Under the pieces are notes generated by a model. The model saw only the letters and a program-made list of their open reading frames with translations, was not told the origin of the DNA and did no database searches. A DNA stretch of 64,000 nucleotides from Gemmata massiliana. GTDB taxonomy: Bacteria > Planctomycetota > Planctomycetia > Gemmatales > Gemmataceae. A program made the position numbers and the translations under genes. This document shows positions 26,924 through 36,550 of the stretch, piece by piece (positions within the stretch are counted from its first letter, which is position 1; each line of letters starts with the position of its first letter). The DNA lies in contig HG799464.1 in the NCBI GenBank assembly GCA_000531095.1, positions 766,339-830,338 of the forward strand, given 5' to 3'.

Positions 26924-27717
26924 GCGACTCTTTCACCCCGCGCGAAACCTGGCACTTCGACACCGAGCTCATCGGGCGGCGCGTACTGGTGTACGACTCC
27001 GTCGACAGCACCCTTTCGCTCGGTGCGGCCCTCGCCGCATCAGAAGAAGACACGGACGGGCTGGTACTGATCGCCGACCACCAGAGCGCCGGGCGCGGGC
27101 AGTACGGGCGCACGTGGACGAGCCGCCCCGGAAGTTCACTGCTGATGTCGGTCATTGTGCGCCCGCCCACCGAATTGCGGCGCCCGGTCATCTTGACCGC
27201 GTGGGTCGCGGTCGCGATCGCGGACGCGGTCAAGACCCTCACGGGCGCGCAAGCCCGCCTCAAGTGGCCCAACGATCTGCTCGTTACCGAGAAGAAAATC
27301 TGTGGCATCCTCATCGAACAGAGCAGTAGCGCGGGCGCGCTGACTACTATCGCCGGGACCGGTTTGAACCTCACCCAAACGGCCGAAGAATTCGCCCAAG
27401 CGAACTTGCCCTCGGCAACATCTCTAGGAATCATCTCGGGGGGAGCCATCGACACCCGCGCCGCTGCCGGCGTGGTGATTCGCAAACTCGACCGCGAATA
27501 CTCCCGCCTCTGTGCCGGCGAGAGCAGTGCGGTTGAAACGGAGTGGAAGCGCCGGACCGGGTTACTCGGCCGGCAGGTCGTGATCGAACATTTGGGAGGC
27601 GCAAGTACGACCGGTCGGTTGCGCGACATGAGCTTCGGCGGTCTAGAACTGGAAGACCCGGCCGGATTCGTGAGCGTGGTGACGCCAGAAAGCGTGGCAC
27701 ACGTTCGCGCCGTTTGA
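26920..27717 (+). CDS. birA: Biotin--[acetyl-CoA-carboxylase] ligase
   Basis: The protein is 265 aa, GTG start overlapping the nadC stop (GTGA). It activates biotin and attaches it to carboxylase subunits. Motifs: YDSVDSTLSL, ADHQSAGRGQYGRTWTSRPGSSLLMSV (biotinyl-AMP loop GRGQxGRxW), LKWPNDLLVTEKKICGILIE, IAGTGLNL and the small SH3-like C-terminal domain (GLLGRQVVIEH). It lacks the N-terminal DNA-binding domain of the E. coli repressor, so it is ligase-only. Confidence 0.95.
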   Translation: MSDSFTPRETWHFDTELIGRRVLVYDSVDSTLSLGAALAASEEDTDGLVLIADHQSAGRGQYGRTWTSRPGSSLLMSVIVRPPTELRRPVILTAWVAVAIADAVKTLTGAQARLKWPNDLLVTEKKICGILIEQSSSAGALTTIAGTGLNLTQTAEEFAQANLPSATSLGIISGGAIDTRAAAGVVIRKLDREYSRLCAGESSAVETEWKRRTGLLGRQVVIEHLGGASTTGRLRDMSFGGLELEDPAGFVSVVTPESVAHVRAV

Positions 27718-27860
27718 CCGCGTGCGCGAGATGCGCCCCGACGCGGACTGTAAGAGGCCAGACCGATACCTGTATGCCCTCAACACCCGGCTCGATCCTG
27801 CCGATTCGGGTATACTGCAGACCTCGCTGAACCCGCCCGCCAACCGGCTCCGAGTGTCCG

Positions 27861-29144
27861 ATGCCGACGGTCCCCCTCGACACCCCCGCCGATCAACTGC
27901 GATCCGCTCAGCTCGCGGCCGTGCGCCGGCTCCTCGCGGCGGTAATACCTGGGAACCCGTTCTACGCCCGCAAATTCGCGGGGCGCGACCCGCGCGAAAT
28001 CGACTCGATGGAGGCGTTCGCGCGGCTCCCGTTCACCACCAAAGCCGAACTCACAGCGAACCAAGCCGAACACCCGCCCTACGGCTCAAATTTAACGTTC
28101 CCGATCGAGCGCTACACCCGGTTCCACCAGACCTCCGGCACCACTACCGGGCGCCCGCTCCACTGGCTCGACACACTGGAGTCGTGGGAGTGGCTCATCG
28201 GGTGCTGGCACACGAACTTCGCACTGTTCGGGCTGACGCAAAAAGACCGACTGTTCTTCCCGTTCTCGTTCGGGCCGTTTCTCGGATTCTGGAGCGCGTT
28301 CGAGGCCGCATCGCGTGCCGGGTTCCTGACGATGCCCGGCGGTGGGATGACCAGCACAGGCCGGCTCCGGTTCCTGCTCGAACACCACTGCACCGTTCTC
28401 TTTGCCACTCCCACTTACGCCCTGCACCTGGCCGAACTCGCAGCGAAAGAGGGAGTTGATCTGGCAAACAGCGCGGTGCGCGCGATCGTGGTCGCGGGTG
28501 AACCGGGCGGGAACATCCCGGCGACACGGCAGCGCCTGGAAGCGGTTTGGGGCGCTCGCGTTTTCGACCACTACGGCATGACCGAAATGGGTCCAACCGC
28601 GGTGGAAGCGGCCGGTCGGCCGGGCGAGATGTACCTCTTAGAATGCGACTACCTCGCGGAAGTCGTAAACTCGCGAACGGGGCAGCCCGTCGCCGAAGGC
28701 GAAAGCGGCGAACTGGTGCTGACGAACCTCGGGCGCGTGGGGAGCCCGCTCATCCGGTACCGGACCGGCGACATGGTACGAGTGGCCACTTCGCCCGACC
28801 CGACGGGGCGCTCGTGGCGCCGGCTCGATGGGGGCATTTTGGGGCGTGCAGACGACATGCTCCACGTGCGCGGGAACAACTTGTACCCGAGCGCGATCGA
28901 GGCCATCGTCCGCCGGTTCCCCGCGGTCGCCGAGTACCGGATTCACGTGGATCACACGAACCCGCTCGCGGACCTGCGATTAGAAGTGGAACCCGCGACC
29001 GGCGACGGGAACAGCCTCGCGGACAACATCGGCCGGGCGATCCGCGATGAGTTGTTCTTCCGCGTGGACGTGACCGCTGCTGCGCCGGGCAGCCTACCTC
29101 GATTCGAGATGAAAGCCGCCCGTATCGTCCGGACCGCGCGGTGA
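27861..29144 (+). CDS. Phenylacetate-CoA-ligase-like adenylate-forming enzyme
   Basis: The protein is 427 aa, ATG start. It belongs to the ANL superfamily, PaaK branch: FHQTSGTTTGRPLHW (P-loop), VAGEPGGNIPATR, FDHYGMTEMGPT (adenylate-contacting YGxTE), IRYRTGDMVRVAT and a C-terminal domain with LHVRGNNLYPSAIEAIV. It should activate a carboxylic acid as the acyl-adenylate and then the CoA thioester. The substrate is unknown. The next genes on this strand encode a second ligase, an aldehyde-dehydrogenase-fold enzyme and an alcohol dehydrogenase, suggesting it feeds a reduction pathway. Confidence 0.85.
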   Translation: MPTVPLDTPADQLRSAQLAAVRRLLAAVIPGNPFYARKFAGRDPREIDSMEAFARLPFTTKAELTANQAEHPPYGSNLTFPIERYTRFHQTSGTTTGRPLHWLDTLESWEWLIGCWHTNFALFGLTQKDRLFFPFSFGPFLGFWSAFEAASRAGFLTMPGGGMTSTGRLRFLLEHHCTVLFATPTYALHLAELAAKEGVDLANSAVRAIVVAGEPGGNIPATRQRLEAVWGARVFDHYGMTEMGPTAVEAAGRPGEMYLLECDYLAEVVNSRTGQPVAEGESGELVLTNLGRVGSPLIRYRTGDMVRVATSPDPTGRSWRRLDGGILGRADDMLHVRGNNLYPSAIEAIVRRFPAVAEYRIHVDHTNPLADLRLEVEPATGDGNSLADNIGRAIRDELFFRVDVTAAAPGSLPRFEMKAARIVRTAR

Positions 29145-29168
29145 CAGAATCGCGCACTCGGGAACTTC

Positions 29169-29206
29169 CGTAATCCTTCGTATAGCATACATTATACGAA
29201 GTTACG
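29169..29206. other. loxP core with 454 Titanium linker flanks (probable sequencing-linker remnant)
   Basis: Positions 29176-29204 match 29 consecutive bases of P1 loxP: spacer GCATACAT at 29184-29191 flanked by TTCGTATA and TATACGAAGTTA. The flanks CGTA-AT on the left and CG on the right follow the 42-base 454 Titanium paired-end linker (CGTA, loxP, ACGA) with small indels. A 29-base match cannot be chance. No Cre-like recombinase is seen in the window. Confidence 0.8.
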
Positions 29207-29295
29207 TGCTCAGCGCGAACAAGACGAGTAATTTGATTCTTGTAGTACGGGATTAACTACCCGTATTGAGGGACAAACCCTTTCCGGGAGGTGAC

Positions 29296-30480
29296 GTGAA
29301 AGACACGCCAGGTAAGCCGGCCCCTGTAACCGGCACCACGCTCGAAGAGCGCATCAAGAACGCGCGGACCGCGCTCGACGCGCACGTTCGCGAGATCGTG
29401 CGGTGGCACTTCGACCCCGCCACCGGTACCCCGTTCTGGCTCGAAAAGGCGAAGACGTTCAACTTCAACCCGCTCACCGACGTGAACGGGTGGGACGACG
29501 TGAAGAAGTTCCCGATCTTCGAGGACGACTGGCTCCGCGGCGGCCCGGTGCGCCGGTGGGTGCCGAAGGGCCTCGCGGACCGCGGCGTGTACGTCTTCGA
29601 GACCGGCGGCACGACCGGGCTGCCGAAGTCGCGCATCGTGATCGACGACTTCAAGATCGACTACGAGATGATGTCCGACACGCTGCCGGACCAGTTCTTC
29701 CCGCGCGGGGCCAACTGGCTCATGCTCGGGCCGAGCGGTCCCCGGCGCCTCCGGCTCGCGATCGAGCACCTCGCGCAGTACCGTGGGGGCATCTGCTTCG
29801 CGATCGATCTCGACCCGCGTTACGTCGTGAAGTGCCTGAAGGAGCGCAAGATCGCGGAGGCGCAAGCCTACAAGGACCACTGCATCGACCAGGCGCTCAC
29901 GATCCTGGCCGGCGGGCACGACATCAAGTGCATGTTCACCACGCCGAAGCTGCTCGCGGCCCTTGACGAAGCGCTCCGCGGCGGGAAGCTCGAAGACAAA
30001 TACCGGTCGCTCGGCAAGCCGGTCCCGCGGGGTGGTATCCGATCGATCAAGCAAGCGGGTCTCACCGGCATCTTCTCGGGCGGTACCGAGTTCACGCCAC
30101 AATTTACGCGCGAAGCCTACGAGGAGATGCTCGACAACGGCGACGTGTACATGACGCCGACCTACGGCAACACGCTGATGGGCCTCGCGTGCTCGAAGCC
30201 GATCGGCCCGGAAGACGGGTTCAAGATCAGCTACTACGCCCCGCAACCGCGGGCCGTGATCGAGGTCGTGAACCCGAAGAACTACGACGAAGTGGTGCCC
30301 TACGGCGGGACCGGGCGCGTGCTCCTGAGCACGTTCACGAAGGAGTTCTTCGTACCACGGTTTCCGGAACGCGACGAGGGCGAACGGGAGAAGCCGTTCG
30401 AGAAGTACCCGTGGGACGGCGTGAGCGGCGTTCGGCCGTTCGCGGAACTCGCCGGCGGGACCGTTGTCGGCGTGTATTGA
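29296..30480 (+). CDS. Second adenylate-forming, acyl-ligase-like enzyme
   Basis: The protein is 394 aa from the GTG at 29296, preceded by GGGAGG; a TTG at 29266 is the alternative start. VYVFETGGTTGLPKSRIV is an ANL P-loop, followed by IFSGGTEFTPQF, YMTPTYGNTLMGL and GGTGRVLLSTFTKEFFVPRF. It is shorter than PaaK and lacks an obvious C-terminal lid domain, resembling acyl-protein-synthetase/LuxE-type or phenazine-cluster ligases. It may transfer an acyl group to a protein or directly to the neighbouring reductase; that is inference. The linker-like sequence lies in its upstream region. Confidence 0.75.
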   Translation: MKDTPGKPAPVTGTTLEERIKNARTALDAHVREIVRWHFDPATGTPFWLEKAKTFNFNPLTDVNGWDDVKKFPIFEDDWLRGGPVRRWVPKGLADRGVYVFETGGTTGLPKSRIVIDDFKIDYEMMSDTLPDQFFPRGANWLMLGPSGPRRLRLAIEHLAQYRGGICFAIDLDPRYVVKCLKERKIAEAQAYKDHCIDQALTILAGGHDIKCMFTTPKLLAALDEALRGGKLEDKYRSLGKPVPRGGIRSIKQAGLTGIFSGGTEFTPQFTREAYEEMLDNGDVYMTPTYGNTLMGLACSKPIGPEDGFKISYYAPQPRAVIEVVNPKNYDEVVPYGGTGRVLLSTFTKEFFVPRFPERDEGEREKPFEKYPWDGVSGVRPFAELAGGTVVGVY

Positions 30481-30498
30481 TCGGTAACTGCGACCTGC

Positions 30499-30540
30499 AA
30501 AAGACACGCGCCCCGCCTGTTGGCGGGGCGCGTGTCTTTT
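30499..30540. terminator. Bidirectional intrinsic terminator
   Basis: AAAAGACACGCG then CCCCGCC pairs across the loop TGTT with GGCGGGG and CGCGTGTCTTTT. The 19-bp perfect stem is flanked by A-run and T-run, so it works on both strands. It separates the plus-strand ligase (ends 30480) from the minus-strand lipoprotein (ends 30544). Confidence 0.95.
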
Positions 30541-30543
30541 AAC

Positions 30544-30714
30544 TTAGCTCCGCTTCGGCGGCGCGGGTGGAGGCGGAACTGGCGCCGCTTTGTTGGGCGC
30601 AGCCCCCTTCCCCGGCGCGGGAGGAACTTCTTGAGGCGGCTGTGTGCCACCCCCGCAACCGGTCGCGAGGGCGAGAACCAGTCCGCTCAGAACCACGGTG
30701 AGAATTCGAGGCAT
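30544..30714 (-). CDS. Small proline-rich lipoprotein
   Basis: The protein is 56 aa from the ATG at 30714. MPRILTVVLSGLVLALATGCGGG is a lipoprotein signal with lipobox LATGC. The mature part is 30-odd residues rich in Pro, Ala, Gly and Lys (QPPQEVPPAPGKGAAPNK). It lies 55 bp downstream of the DUF1559 gene on the same strand, the usual place for such lipoproteins in planctomycetes. It may be a cell-wall spacer; no partner is proven. Confidence 0.75.
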   Translation of the reverse strand: MPRILTVVLSGLVLALATGCGGGTQPPQEVPPAPGKGAAPNKAAPVPPPPAPPKRS

Positions 30715-30769
30715 TGCTGATCTCCTGTCGGCTCTGGCCCCCAAAGAGAGTGAGGGCAACGAGTATGGC

Positions 30770-31648
30770 TCAGTCCACGTTGGTCACAACGACCCCGTCG
30801 TTCATCCCCGACAGGAACACGAACGCGCTCGAATCCATCCCGCGGCGTAGCGAGCGAACGGAGCCGTCGCAGAACGCGAACAGCACGCCGCCCGTGTGCC
30901 GCCCCCCAAACTGATACCACTCGCTCGTTTCGGTCAATCCCCACGCGGTCGGAAGCCCACCGGTGCCCATCCACGTGCTCACGTAGTCACGGGTGCCGGG
31001 GTTGTGACCACCGAGGTACTCGCCGAAGCCGATGGTGTTGGAAGTGCCGTCGGAAATCGCGGTAATTGTCGTCTTGGAGTTCGTGAAGAACGGGCCGGTC
31101 AGCGACGTGTTCGCCGCACCCAGGTACCCGGCGCTCGGAGCGTAGTTAGTCTTCCCGAGGGTCGGGTAGGCAGTCGGCGACCACGAACCAGCACTCGGCG
31201 AGGGACCGTTAACGTAAATGTAAGCCCAAACACCAGTTGAAGCAGTTACGTTGTCCGACCCGTCCGACGGGCACTGGAACATCTTGACCCGGTAGTTCGC
31301 GGCCACCCACGAGTTCCCAGAATACCAAACACCGGTTCCGGGGATCGCGAGCTTTGCCGGTTCAATCAGTTGGTAAATGTTGTCCTGTTCCACGAACGGC
31401 AGCAGGTAGCCGAAGGTGCCGATCGCACTCACGCTGTTGTTGCCGGGCGGCAGGTAGCCACACGAACTTTCGTAGTTGGCCGCAGCTAACCCGAGTTGCT
31501 TCATGTTGTTGCTGCACGACATCCGGGCCGCGGCTTCGCGCACTTTTTGCACGGCGGGAAGCAGCAAGCCAATGAGGATCGCGATGATCGCGATCACTAC
31601 CAACAGTTCAATGAGGGTAAAACCTCTGCGGAAAGGAGTTGGGCGCAT
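30770..31648 (-). CDS. DUF1559 pseudopilin-like secreted protein
   Basis: The protein is 292 aa from the ATG at 31648. [21 protein letters not shown] is a type IV pilin-like prepilin cleavage and methylation motif, followed by [28 protein letters not shown] and [11 protein letters not shown], the DUF1559 signature. The C-terminus ends with the family motif [22 protein letters not shown]. These proteins are greatly expanded in planctomycetes and are processed by a prepilin peptidase and type II-secretion-like machinery. It is divergent from the aldehyde-dehydrogenase gene across 389 bp. Confidence 0.95.
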   Translation of the reverse strand: MRPTPFRRGFTLIELLVVIAIIAILIGLLLPAVQKVREAAARMSCSNNMKQLGLAAANYESSCGYLPPGNNSVSAIGTFGYLLPFVEQDNIYQLIEPAKLAIPGTGVWYSGNSWVAANYRVKMFQCPSDGSDNVTASTGVWAYIYVNGPSPSAGSWSPTAYPTLGKTNYAPSAGYLGAANTSLTGPFFTNSKTTITAISDGTSNTIGFGEYLGGHNPGTRDYVSTWMGTGGLPTAWGLTETSEWYQFGGRHTGGVLFAFCDGSVRSLRRGMDSSAFVFLSGMNDGVVVTNVD

Positions 31649-32037
31649 TGTGTCTCTCAGTTGTTTTAAAACGGCCCCACCGAACTGGTTCCGATGTGGA
31701 AACCGCGGATTAACTGTTCGTTTCGGTACTGAACGACCCGGATACTTCGCTGACTGGAACCGGATTGAGGGGCGGGATTCGCACAGAAACTTCAACATCC
31801 GTTGGTGTGATCGGCGGGCGGCAAGCGTACTGCTTCGACTTTGGAACGGAAACGGGGTTGAGGCAAATTGAAAAATGCGTGAACCGGGTTCGTACCCTCG
31901 GTGCGGGCGATTCGGGGGTCGGTACTGGAGCCAAAAGTGCTCTGTCGCCATAATGTCGTTAGGAGGCGACCTGAATCCGGTATGTCTCGGTTGAGGCCAG
32001 CCCCGCCCGCGAAACAATTTCACCCCGCTCGCACCAC
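31649..32037. other. Divergent promoter region, no gene
   Basis: It separates the DUF1559 gene (minus) from the aldehyde-dehydrogenase gene (plus). It is less GC-rich than its neighbours near 31660-31760 and 31850-31950. A short ORF at 31765-31953 has no protein-like features. Promoters of both genes must lie here; I cannot identify boxes with confidence. Confidence 0.5.
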
Positions 32038-33474
32038 ATGATCCAGATCCCCGCTCTCCGCTTCGGCAAAACGTACACCAGTCTGGAGAAAGCGACCCTG
32101 GTTCACCACGTCACCGGGGAACCGGTCGCGGAAGTGAGTCAGGTCACGGGTTCGATGATCGCCCGCGACGTCAGCAACATGGAGCGGGCACACAAAGAAC
32201 TCGCGGCCATCCCGGTGCGCGACATCCTCGCGATGTACAAGAAGGCCGCGGACTACTTCCTGAACGCCGCCCTGCCCTGTGGCGACACCGAACTGACGTT
32301 CGATCAGTACACGCGGAACCTCTCCGCCACGACCGGCAGCGCGCTGGTGTTCTGCGACCGGAACGCGCGCAAAGTCCACTACGTCCTCGACAACATCGAA
32401 GAAGTCATCGGCGGGTTGACGCGCGGGATGCCGATCGAGGTGCTCGACCAGGGGTACTCCACCGCGGGCGGGCGGATGCAGGCGTTCTACCCGACCACGA
32501 ACGTCTTCGGCGCGGTGCTCCCGTCCAACTCGCCCGGTGTCCACTCACTGTGGGTGCCGACGCTAGCGTTCAAGATTCCGCTGCTACTCAAGCCCGGGCG
32601 CGAGGAACCGTGGACGCCGTACCGCGTGCTGCAAGCGTTCCTCAAGGCCGGCGTTCCCGCGAGCGTGCTCGGGTTCCTCCCGACCGACCACGCGGGCTCG
32701 GCCGACATCCTCCGGTTGTGCGGGCGTAGCATGGCGTTCGGCGACGACCGGAGCATGGCCCCGTACAAGAACGATCACCGCGTCGAGATCCACGGGACCG
32801 GGTACTCGAAGATCATTTTCGGCGAGGACCAGGCCGACAACTGGGAACAGCACCTCGACCTGTTGGTCGAAGCGGTCGCGGCGAACGGCGGGCGCGCGTG
32901 CGTGAACGCCAGCGCCATCTGGACGCCGCGCAACGCCGACGCTATTGCCACCGGGCTGGTGCAGCGACTCGCCGGAGTGAAAGCGCGCCCCTGGGACGAC
33001 CCCAACTGCGAAATCAGCGCGTTCGCCAAGCCGGAAGTCGCCGAAGCGATTAACGCGATGGTCGACGAAGGGCTGAAAACGCCCGGCGCACGCGACGTGA
33101 CCCAGGAACTGCGGGGCACGCCGCGGCTCGTGAAAGAGGGCCGGTGCGCGTGGCTGCTGCCGACGATCATCCGGTGCGACGGCCCGGAACACCCGCTGGC
33201 GAACAAGGAGTTCCTGTTCCCCTACGCCAGCGTGATAGAATACCCCCAATACGATGTGCTGAAACGCATCGGTTACACCCTCGCGGCCACGGCCCTGACC
33301 GACGACCCGGCGTTCATCGCGGAGTGCATGGCGTGCGCGAACATCGAGCGACTGAACATCGGGCCGCTACCCACCAACCGGTTGACCTGGGACCAGCCGC
33401 ATGAAGGCAACCTCTTTACACACCTCTACAAACAGCGCGCACTCCAGCACGCACGCAAGCCCGCCGCCGTTTGA
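32038..33474 (+). CDS. Aldehyde-dehydrogenase-superfamily reductase, probably acyl-CoA/acyl-adenylate reducing
   Basis: The protein is 478 aa. ALDH fold: [32 protein letters not shown] (cofactor-binding), catalytic Cys about residue 288 in [15 protein letters not shown], and [12 protein letters not shown]. The loop that normally carries the catalytic Glu (ELGG) reads [13 protein letters not shown] instead. Loss of that Glu is typical of CoA-acylating aldehyde dehydrogenases and LuxC-like reductases, which do not hydrolyse the thioester. It therefore probably reduces an activated acid to an aldehyde. Its 3' end overlaps the alcohol dehydrogenase gene by 74 bp. Confidence 0.8.
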   Translation: MIQIPALRFGKTYTSLEKATLVHHVTGEPVAEVSQVTGSMIARDVSNMERAHKELAAIPVRDILAMYKKAADYFLNAALPCGDTELTFDQYTRNLSATTGSALVFCDRNARKVHYVLDNIEEVIGGLTRGMPIEVLDQGYSTAGGRMQAFYPTTNVFGAVLPSNSPGVHSLWVPTLAFKIPLLLKPGREEPWTPYRVLQAFLKAGVPASVLGFLPTDHAGSADILRLCGRSMAFGDDRSMAPYKNDHRVEIHGTGYSKIIFGEDQADNWEQHLDLLVEAVAANGGRACVNASAIWTPRNADAIATGLVQRLAGVKARPWDDPNCEISAFAKPEVAEAINAMVDEGLKTPGARDVTQELRGTPRLVKEGRCAWLLPTIIRCDGPEHPLANKEFLFPYASVIEYPQYDVLKRIGYTLAATALTDDPAFIAECMACANIERLNIGPLPTNRLTWDQPHEGNLFTHLYKQRALQHARKPAAV

Positions 33475-34600
33475 TTTCGAGCCGCTCGGTCGCGTGATCT
33501 TCGCGCCGGGCGCGCTGGCCCAACTCGGCGCCGCGGTCCAATCTGTTGGCGGCACGCGCGTGTTACTCGTGACCGACCCCGGTCTCGAACACGTGGGCCA
33601 CCCGCAGCGCGCGCTGAAGATCATGCGCGAGGCCGGCCTGGAGGTGTTCCTCTTCGACGGCGTGAAGGAGAACCCGACCGAGCGCGAGGTGGACGCCGGC
33701 GTCGTGTTCGCGCGCGCCCACACAATCGATTGCATCGTCGCCGTCGGCGGCGGTAGCTCGATGGACTGCGCCAAGGGGATCAACTTCATCCACACGAACG
33801 GCGGTCGGATGATCGACTACAAGGGGCACGGCAAGGCGACCAAGCCGATGCTCCCCTCGGTCGGCGTCCCCACCACCGCCGGGACCGGGAGCGAAGCCCA
33901 GAGCTACGCACTCATCACCGACGAACGCAGCCACCTCAAAATGGCGTGCGGTGACAAGAAAGCTGCGTTCCGGGTCTCGATCCTCGATCCCGAACTGACG
34001 CTCTCTCAACCCCGTTCTGTTACCGCGGTGACGGGTATTGACGCAGTCGCCCACGCGATCGAGTCCTACGTCTGCACCAAGCGAAACCCGGTTTCTGCGA
34101 TGTGCGCGCGGGCGGCGTTCAATCACCTCGAACCGAACTTCGAGACCGCGCTGCGCTCCCCGCAAGATCTCGCCGCGCGTTCCGCGATGCAGATCGGCTC
34201 GCACCTCGCGGGCATGGCGATCGAAAATGCGATGCTCGGAGTGTGTCACAGTTGCGCAAACCCGCTGACGGCCCATTACGGCATCACCCACGGTGTCGCG
34301 ATCGGCGTGATGCTCCCGCACGTGATCCGCTTTAACGCCCCCGCCGCCGGACACCTGTACGCAGAACTGGTCGCGGAGCGCGGGCTTACGAACGGCCAAC
34401 CCGCGGCCGAAGTGCTGGCCGCCCGCGTGTCGCAACTGACGGCCGCGGCCGGGTTGCCACAATCGCTGAAAGAATGTGGGGTCAGCAACACTATCCTCCA
34501 GTTGCTCGCCGAAGAAGCGAATCAACAGTGGACGGCACGCTTTAACCCCCGCCCGGTGACCGAAGCCGACATTCTCAGGGTGTATCAGGCCGCGTGGTAA
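33401..34600 (+). CDS. Iron-containing (group III) alcohol dehydrogenase
   Basis: The protein is 399 aa. Motifs: VAVGGGSSMDCAKGI (NAD(P)-binding), VPTTAGTGSEAQSYALIT, DPELTLSQPRSVTAVTGIDAVAHAIESYVC, ENAMLGVCHSCANPLTAHYGITHGVAIGVMLPHVI. The metal-binding Asp and His residues (DAVAH and the HSCANPLTAHYGITHG region) are present. It should interconvert aldehyde and alcohol using NAD(P)H. The ATG at 33401 lies inside the preceding gene; no better downstream start exists before the fold begins at FDFEPLG, so coupled translation is likely. Confidence 0.92.
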   Translation: MKATSLHTSTNSAHSSTHASPPPFDFEPLGRVIFAPGALAQLGAAVQSVGGTRVLLVTDPGLEHVGHPQRALKIMREAGLEVFLFDGVKENPTEREVDAGVVFARAHTIDCIVAVGGGSSMDCAKGINFIHTNGGRMIDYKGHGKATKPMLPSVGVPTTAGTGSEAQSYALITDERSHLKMACGDKKAAFRVSILDPELTLSQPRSVTAVTGIDAVAHAIESYVCTKRNPVSAMCARAAFNHLEPNFETALRSPQDLAARSAMQIGSHLAGMAIENAMLGVCHSCANPLTAHYGITHGVAIGVMLPHVIRFNAPAAGHLYAELVAERGLTNGQPAAEVLAARVSQLTAAAGLPQSLKECGVSNTILQLLAEEANQQWTARFNPRPVTEADILRVYQAAW

Positions 34601-34617
34601 CTCGTGAGGTGCCCACC

Positions 34618-35730
34618 ATGTCTCGCGTTCTGTCGCTCGCCGCGCTCGTCGCGGTCATGTTCTCCCCCGCGTTCGTTTCGGGTGACTGGCCGGTATTTCG
34701 CGGCGACCCGCTCATGACCGGAACGGGCAAGTCGAAGCTACCCGAGAAGCTCGAAGAGCGCTGGTCGTTCAACACCGGCGACGGCAAGAACCAGGGCGGT
34801 ATCGAGGGCGCACCAGCCATCGCCGGAAGCGTGGTTTTCGTCGCGTCGCTCGACAAGCACCTGTACGCCTTGGATCTCGCGACCGGCAAACAGAAATGGA
34901 AGGTCAAACTCGGTGCAATGAAGGCGTCGCCGAGCGTGAAAGGCGACCGCGTGTATGTGGGCAACCTGGACGGCAAACTCTTCTGCCTGAAGGCCGCCGA
35001 CGGCTCGAAAGTGTGGGAGTTCGAGACCAACGGCGAGATCATGGCCGGGTGCAACTTCCACGGCACGAACGTCCTCATCGGTTCACACGACTCCACGCTC
35101 TACTGCCTCGACGAGAACGGCAAGAAGATCTGGGACGTGAAGACGGACGGTCCGGTGAACGGCACCCCGGCGGTGATCGGCGACGTGACCTTCGTCGCGG
35201 GCTGCGACAGCGTCCTCCACATTCTCGACGCGAAGACCGGCAAGGAACTCGGCACGGTCGATCTCGGCGGTCAAGCGGCCGCGACCGCGGCGATCCTGAA
35301 CGACGTCGCTTACGTGGGAACGATGGCGAACACCGTTGTCGCGGTCGATCTGAAGAAGAAGGAGAAGATGTGGTCGTTCGAGGCGGCCACGCGGCAGCAG
35401 CCGTTTTATGCGTCCGCCGCGGCGGGTGAGATTGTCGTTGCCGGGAGCCGCGACAAAAAGGTGTACGGTCTCAACCCGAAGACCGGTAAGCAGGCATGGA
35501 GCTTCACCACCGAGGGTCAAGTGGACGCCTCCCCGGTGATTGTAGACGGCAAAGTGTTCGTCGGGTGCCTGAACGACGACGGGAACTTCTACGTTCTCGA
35601 CCTGAAGACCGGCAAGAAGCTCCAGGAACTGACACTGGACTCGGCCGTCTCCGGTTCCGTGGCCGTCGGGCCGGACTGTTTGATCGTGGGCACCGACAAG
35701 GGTGTCGTGTACTGCCTGGGGAAGAAGTAA
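34618..35730 (+). CDS. Exported PQQ-type beta-propeller repeat protein
   Basis: The protein is 370 aa from the ATG at 34618 with signal peptide (VLSLAALVAVMFSPAFVSG), then DWPVFRGDPLMTGTG, a common start of these propellers. About seven blades follow with motifs such as LYALDLATGKQKWKVKLG, LFCLKAADGSKVWEFET and VYGLNPKTGKQAWSFTT. There are no catalytic residues of true quinoprotein dehydrogenases, so it is more likely a binding or assembly scaffold. It begins 17 bp after the alcohol dehydrogenase and is probably in its operon. The pseudogene at 6202 is a relative. Confidence 0.9.
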   Translation: MSRVLSLAALVAVMFSPAFVSGDWPVFRGDPLMTGTGKSKLPEKLEERWSFNTGDGKNQGGIEGAPAIAGSVVFVASLDKHLYALDLATGKQKWKVKLGAMKASPSVKGDRVYVGNLDGKLFCLKAADGSKVWEFETNGEIMAGCNFHGTNVLIGSHDSTLYCLDENGKKIWDVKTDGPVNGTPAVIGDVTFVAGCDSVLHILDAKTGKELGTVDLGGQAAATAAILNDVAYVGTMANTVVAVDLKKKEKMWSFEAATRQQPFYASAAAGEIVVAGSRDKKVYGLNPKTGKQAWSFTTEGQVDASPVIVDGKVFVGCLNDDGNFYVLDLKTGKKLQELTLDSAVSGSVAVGPDCLIVGTDKGVVYCLGKK

Positions 35731-35750
35731 ACGCCCTGGGAGGCTAACGG

Positions 35751-36536
35751 ATGTCGATCGCGGACGCGCCCGTCGAGGTAGATCTCCCGACGCACCTCGA
35801 CCTCCCCGATACGGACGGCAAGCCCGTGGAGAACGCCTATGAGCACCCACAGAGCGCTCTACTCTCCGACGTATTGCTCCCGGTTCTGAATCGACTCCAC
35901 CCCGACGACAATTATTTCGTTGGGGCTGATACGGGGATCTACTGGCACCACACGAAGCCGGACCCACTAACCGGGTGTAAATCTCCGGACTGGTATTACG
36001 TCCCCAATGTGCCGCGGACGCTCGACGGTGAGTTCCGTCGATCATACGTCCTGTGGCAAGAGGGCATCCGCCCCCTGATCGTGATGGAGTACGTGTCCGG
36101 GAGCGGGGCCGAAGAACGGGACGACACGCCGTTCACCGGAAAATTCTGGGTGTACGAGCGAGGTATCGCAGCCGTTTATTACGCGATTTGGGACACTGCC
36201 CAAAAACAACTCGACGTCCACGAACTGGTTCGCGGGAGGTACCAGTTACTCCCGCCCGACTCGACCGGTCGAGTCTGGATTCCGGAAATGGAAGTCGGCA
36301 TCGGCCCCTGGCGCGGCGAGTACCACGGGTACACCGCAGATTGGTTACGGGTCTGGGACCGTAACGGAGTTTTGCTCCCCACCGCAGAAGAGCGCTGGGA
36401 CGCCGCCCGCCGACTCGCGGAACAAGAACACAAGCGCGCCGAGGCCGAGAAGCAACGCGCTGAAACCGAGAGGCACCGTGCCGAAAAGCTCGCCGCCCGA
36501 CTCCGCGAACTCGGCGTTGATCCCGACACTGTTTGA
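35751..36536 (+). CDS. Uma2-family PD-(D/E)xK nuclease with C-terminal coiled coil
   Basis: The protein is 261 aa. The Uma2/DUF820 fold is visible: YFVGADTGIYWHHTKP then KSPDWYYVPNV (active-site Asp), then LIVMEYVSGSGAEERDDTPFTGKFWVYERG (Glu and Lys), and VYYAIWDTAQKQLDVHEL. After about residue 205 it has a heptad-like coil (RRLAEQEHKRAEAEKQRAETERHRAEK). Uma2 proteins are very numerous in planctomycetes and their role is unclear. Its presence within the operon-like run may be incidental. Confidence 0.85.
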   Translation: MSIADAPVEVDLPTHLDLPDTDGKPVENAYEHPQSALLSDVLLPVLNRLHPDDNYFVGADTGIYWHHTKPDPLTGCKSPDWYYVPNVPRTLDGEFRRSYVLWQEGIRPLIVMEYVSGSGAEERDDTPFTGKFWVYERGIAAVYYAIWDTAQKQLDVHELVRGRYQLLPPDSTGRVWIPEMEVGIGPWRGEYHGYTADWLRVWDRNGVLLPTAEERWDAARRLAEQEHKRAEAEKQRAETERHRAEKLAARLRELGVDPDTV

Positions 36537-36550
36537 CGAGTGATTCTGCC

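Noticed and set aside
32038-33474. Ordinary hydrolytic aldehyde dehydrogenase
   Set aside because: The catalytic Cys is present, but the Glu-bearing ELGG loop is replaced by HGTGYSKI, which fits acylating or reductive members better; kept as an alternative only.
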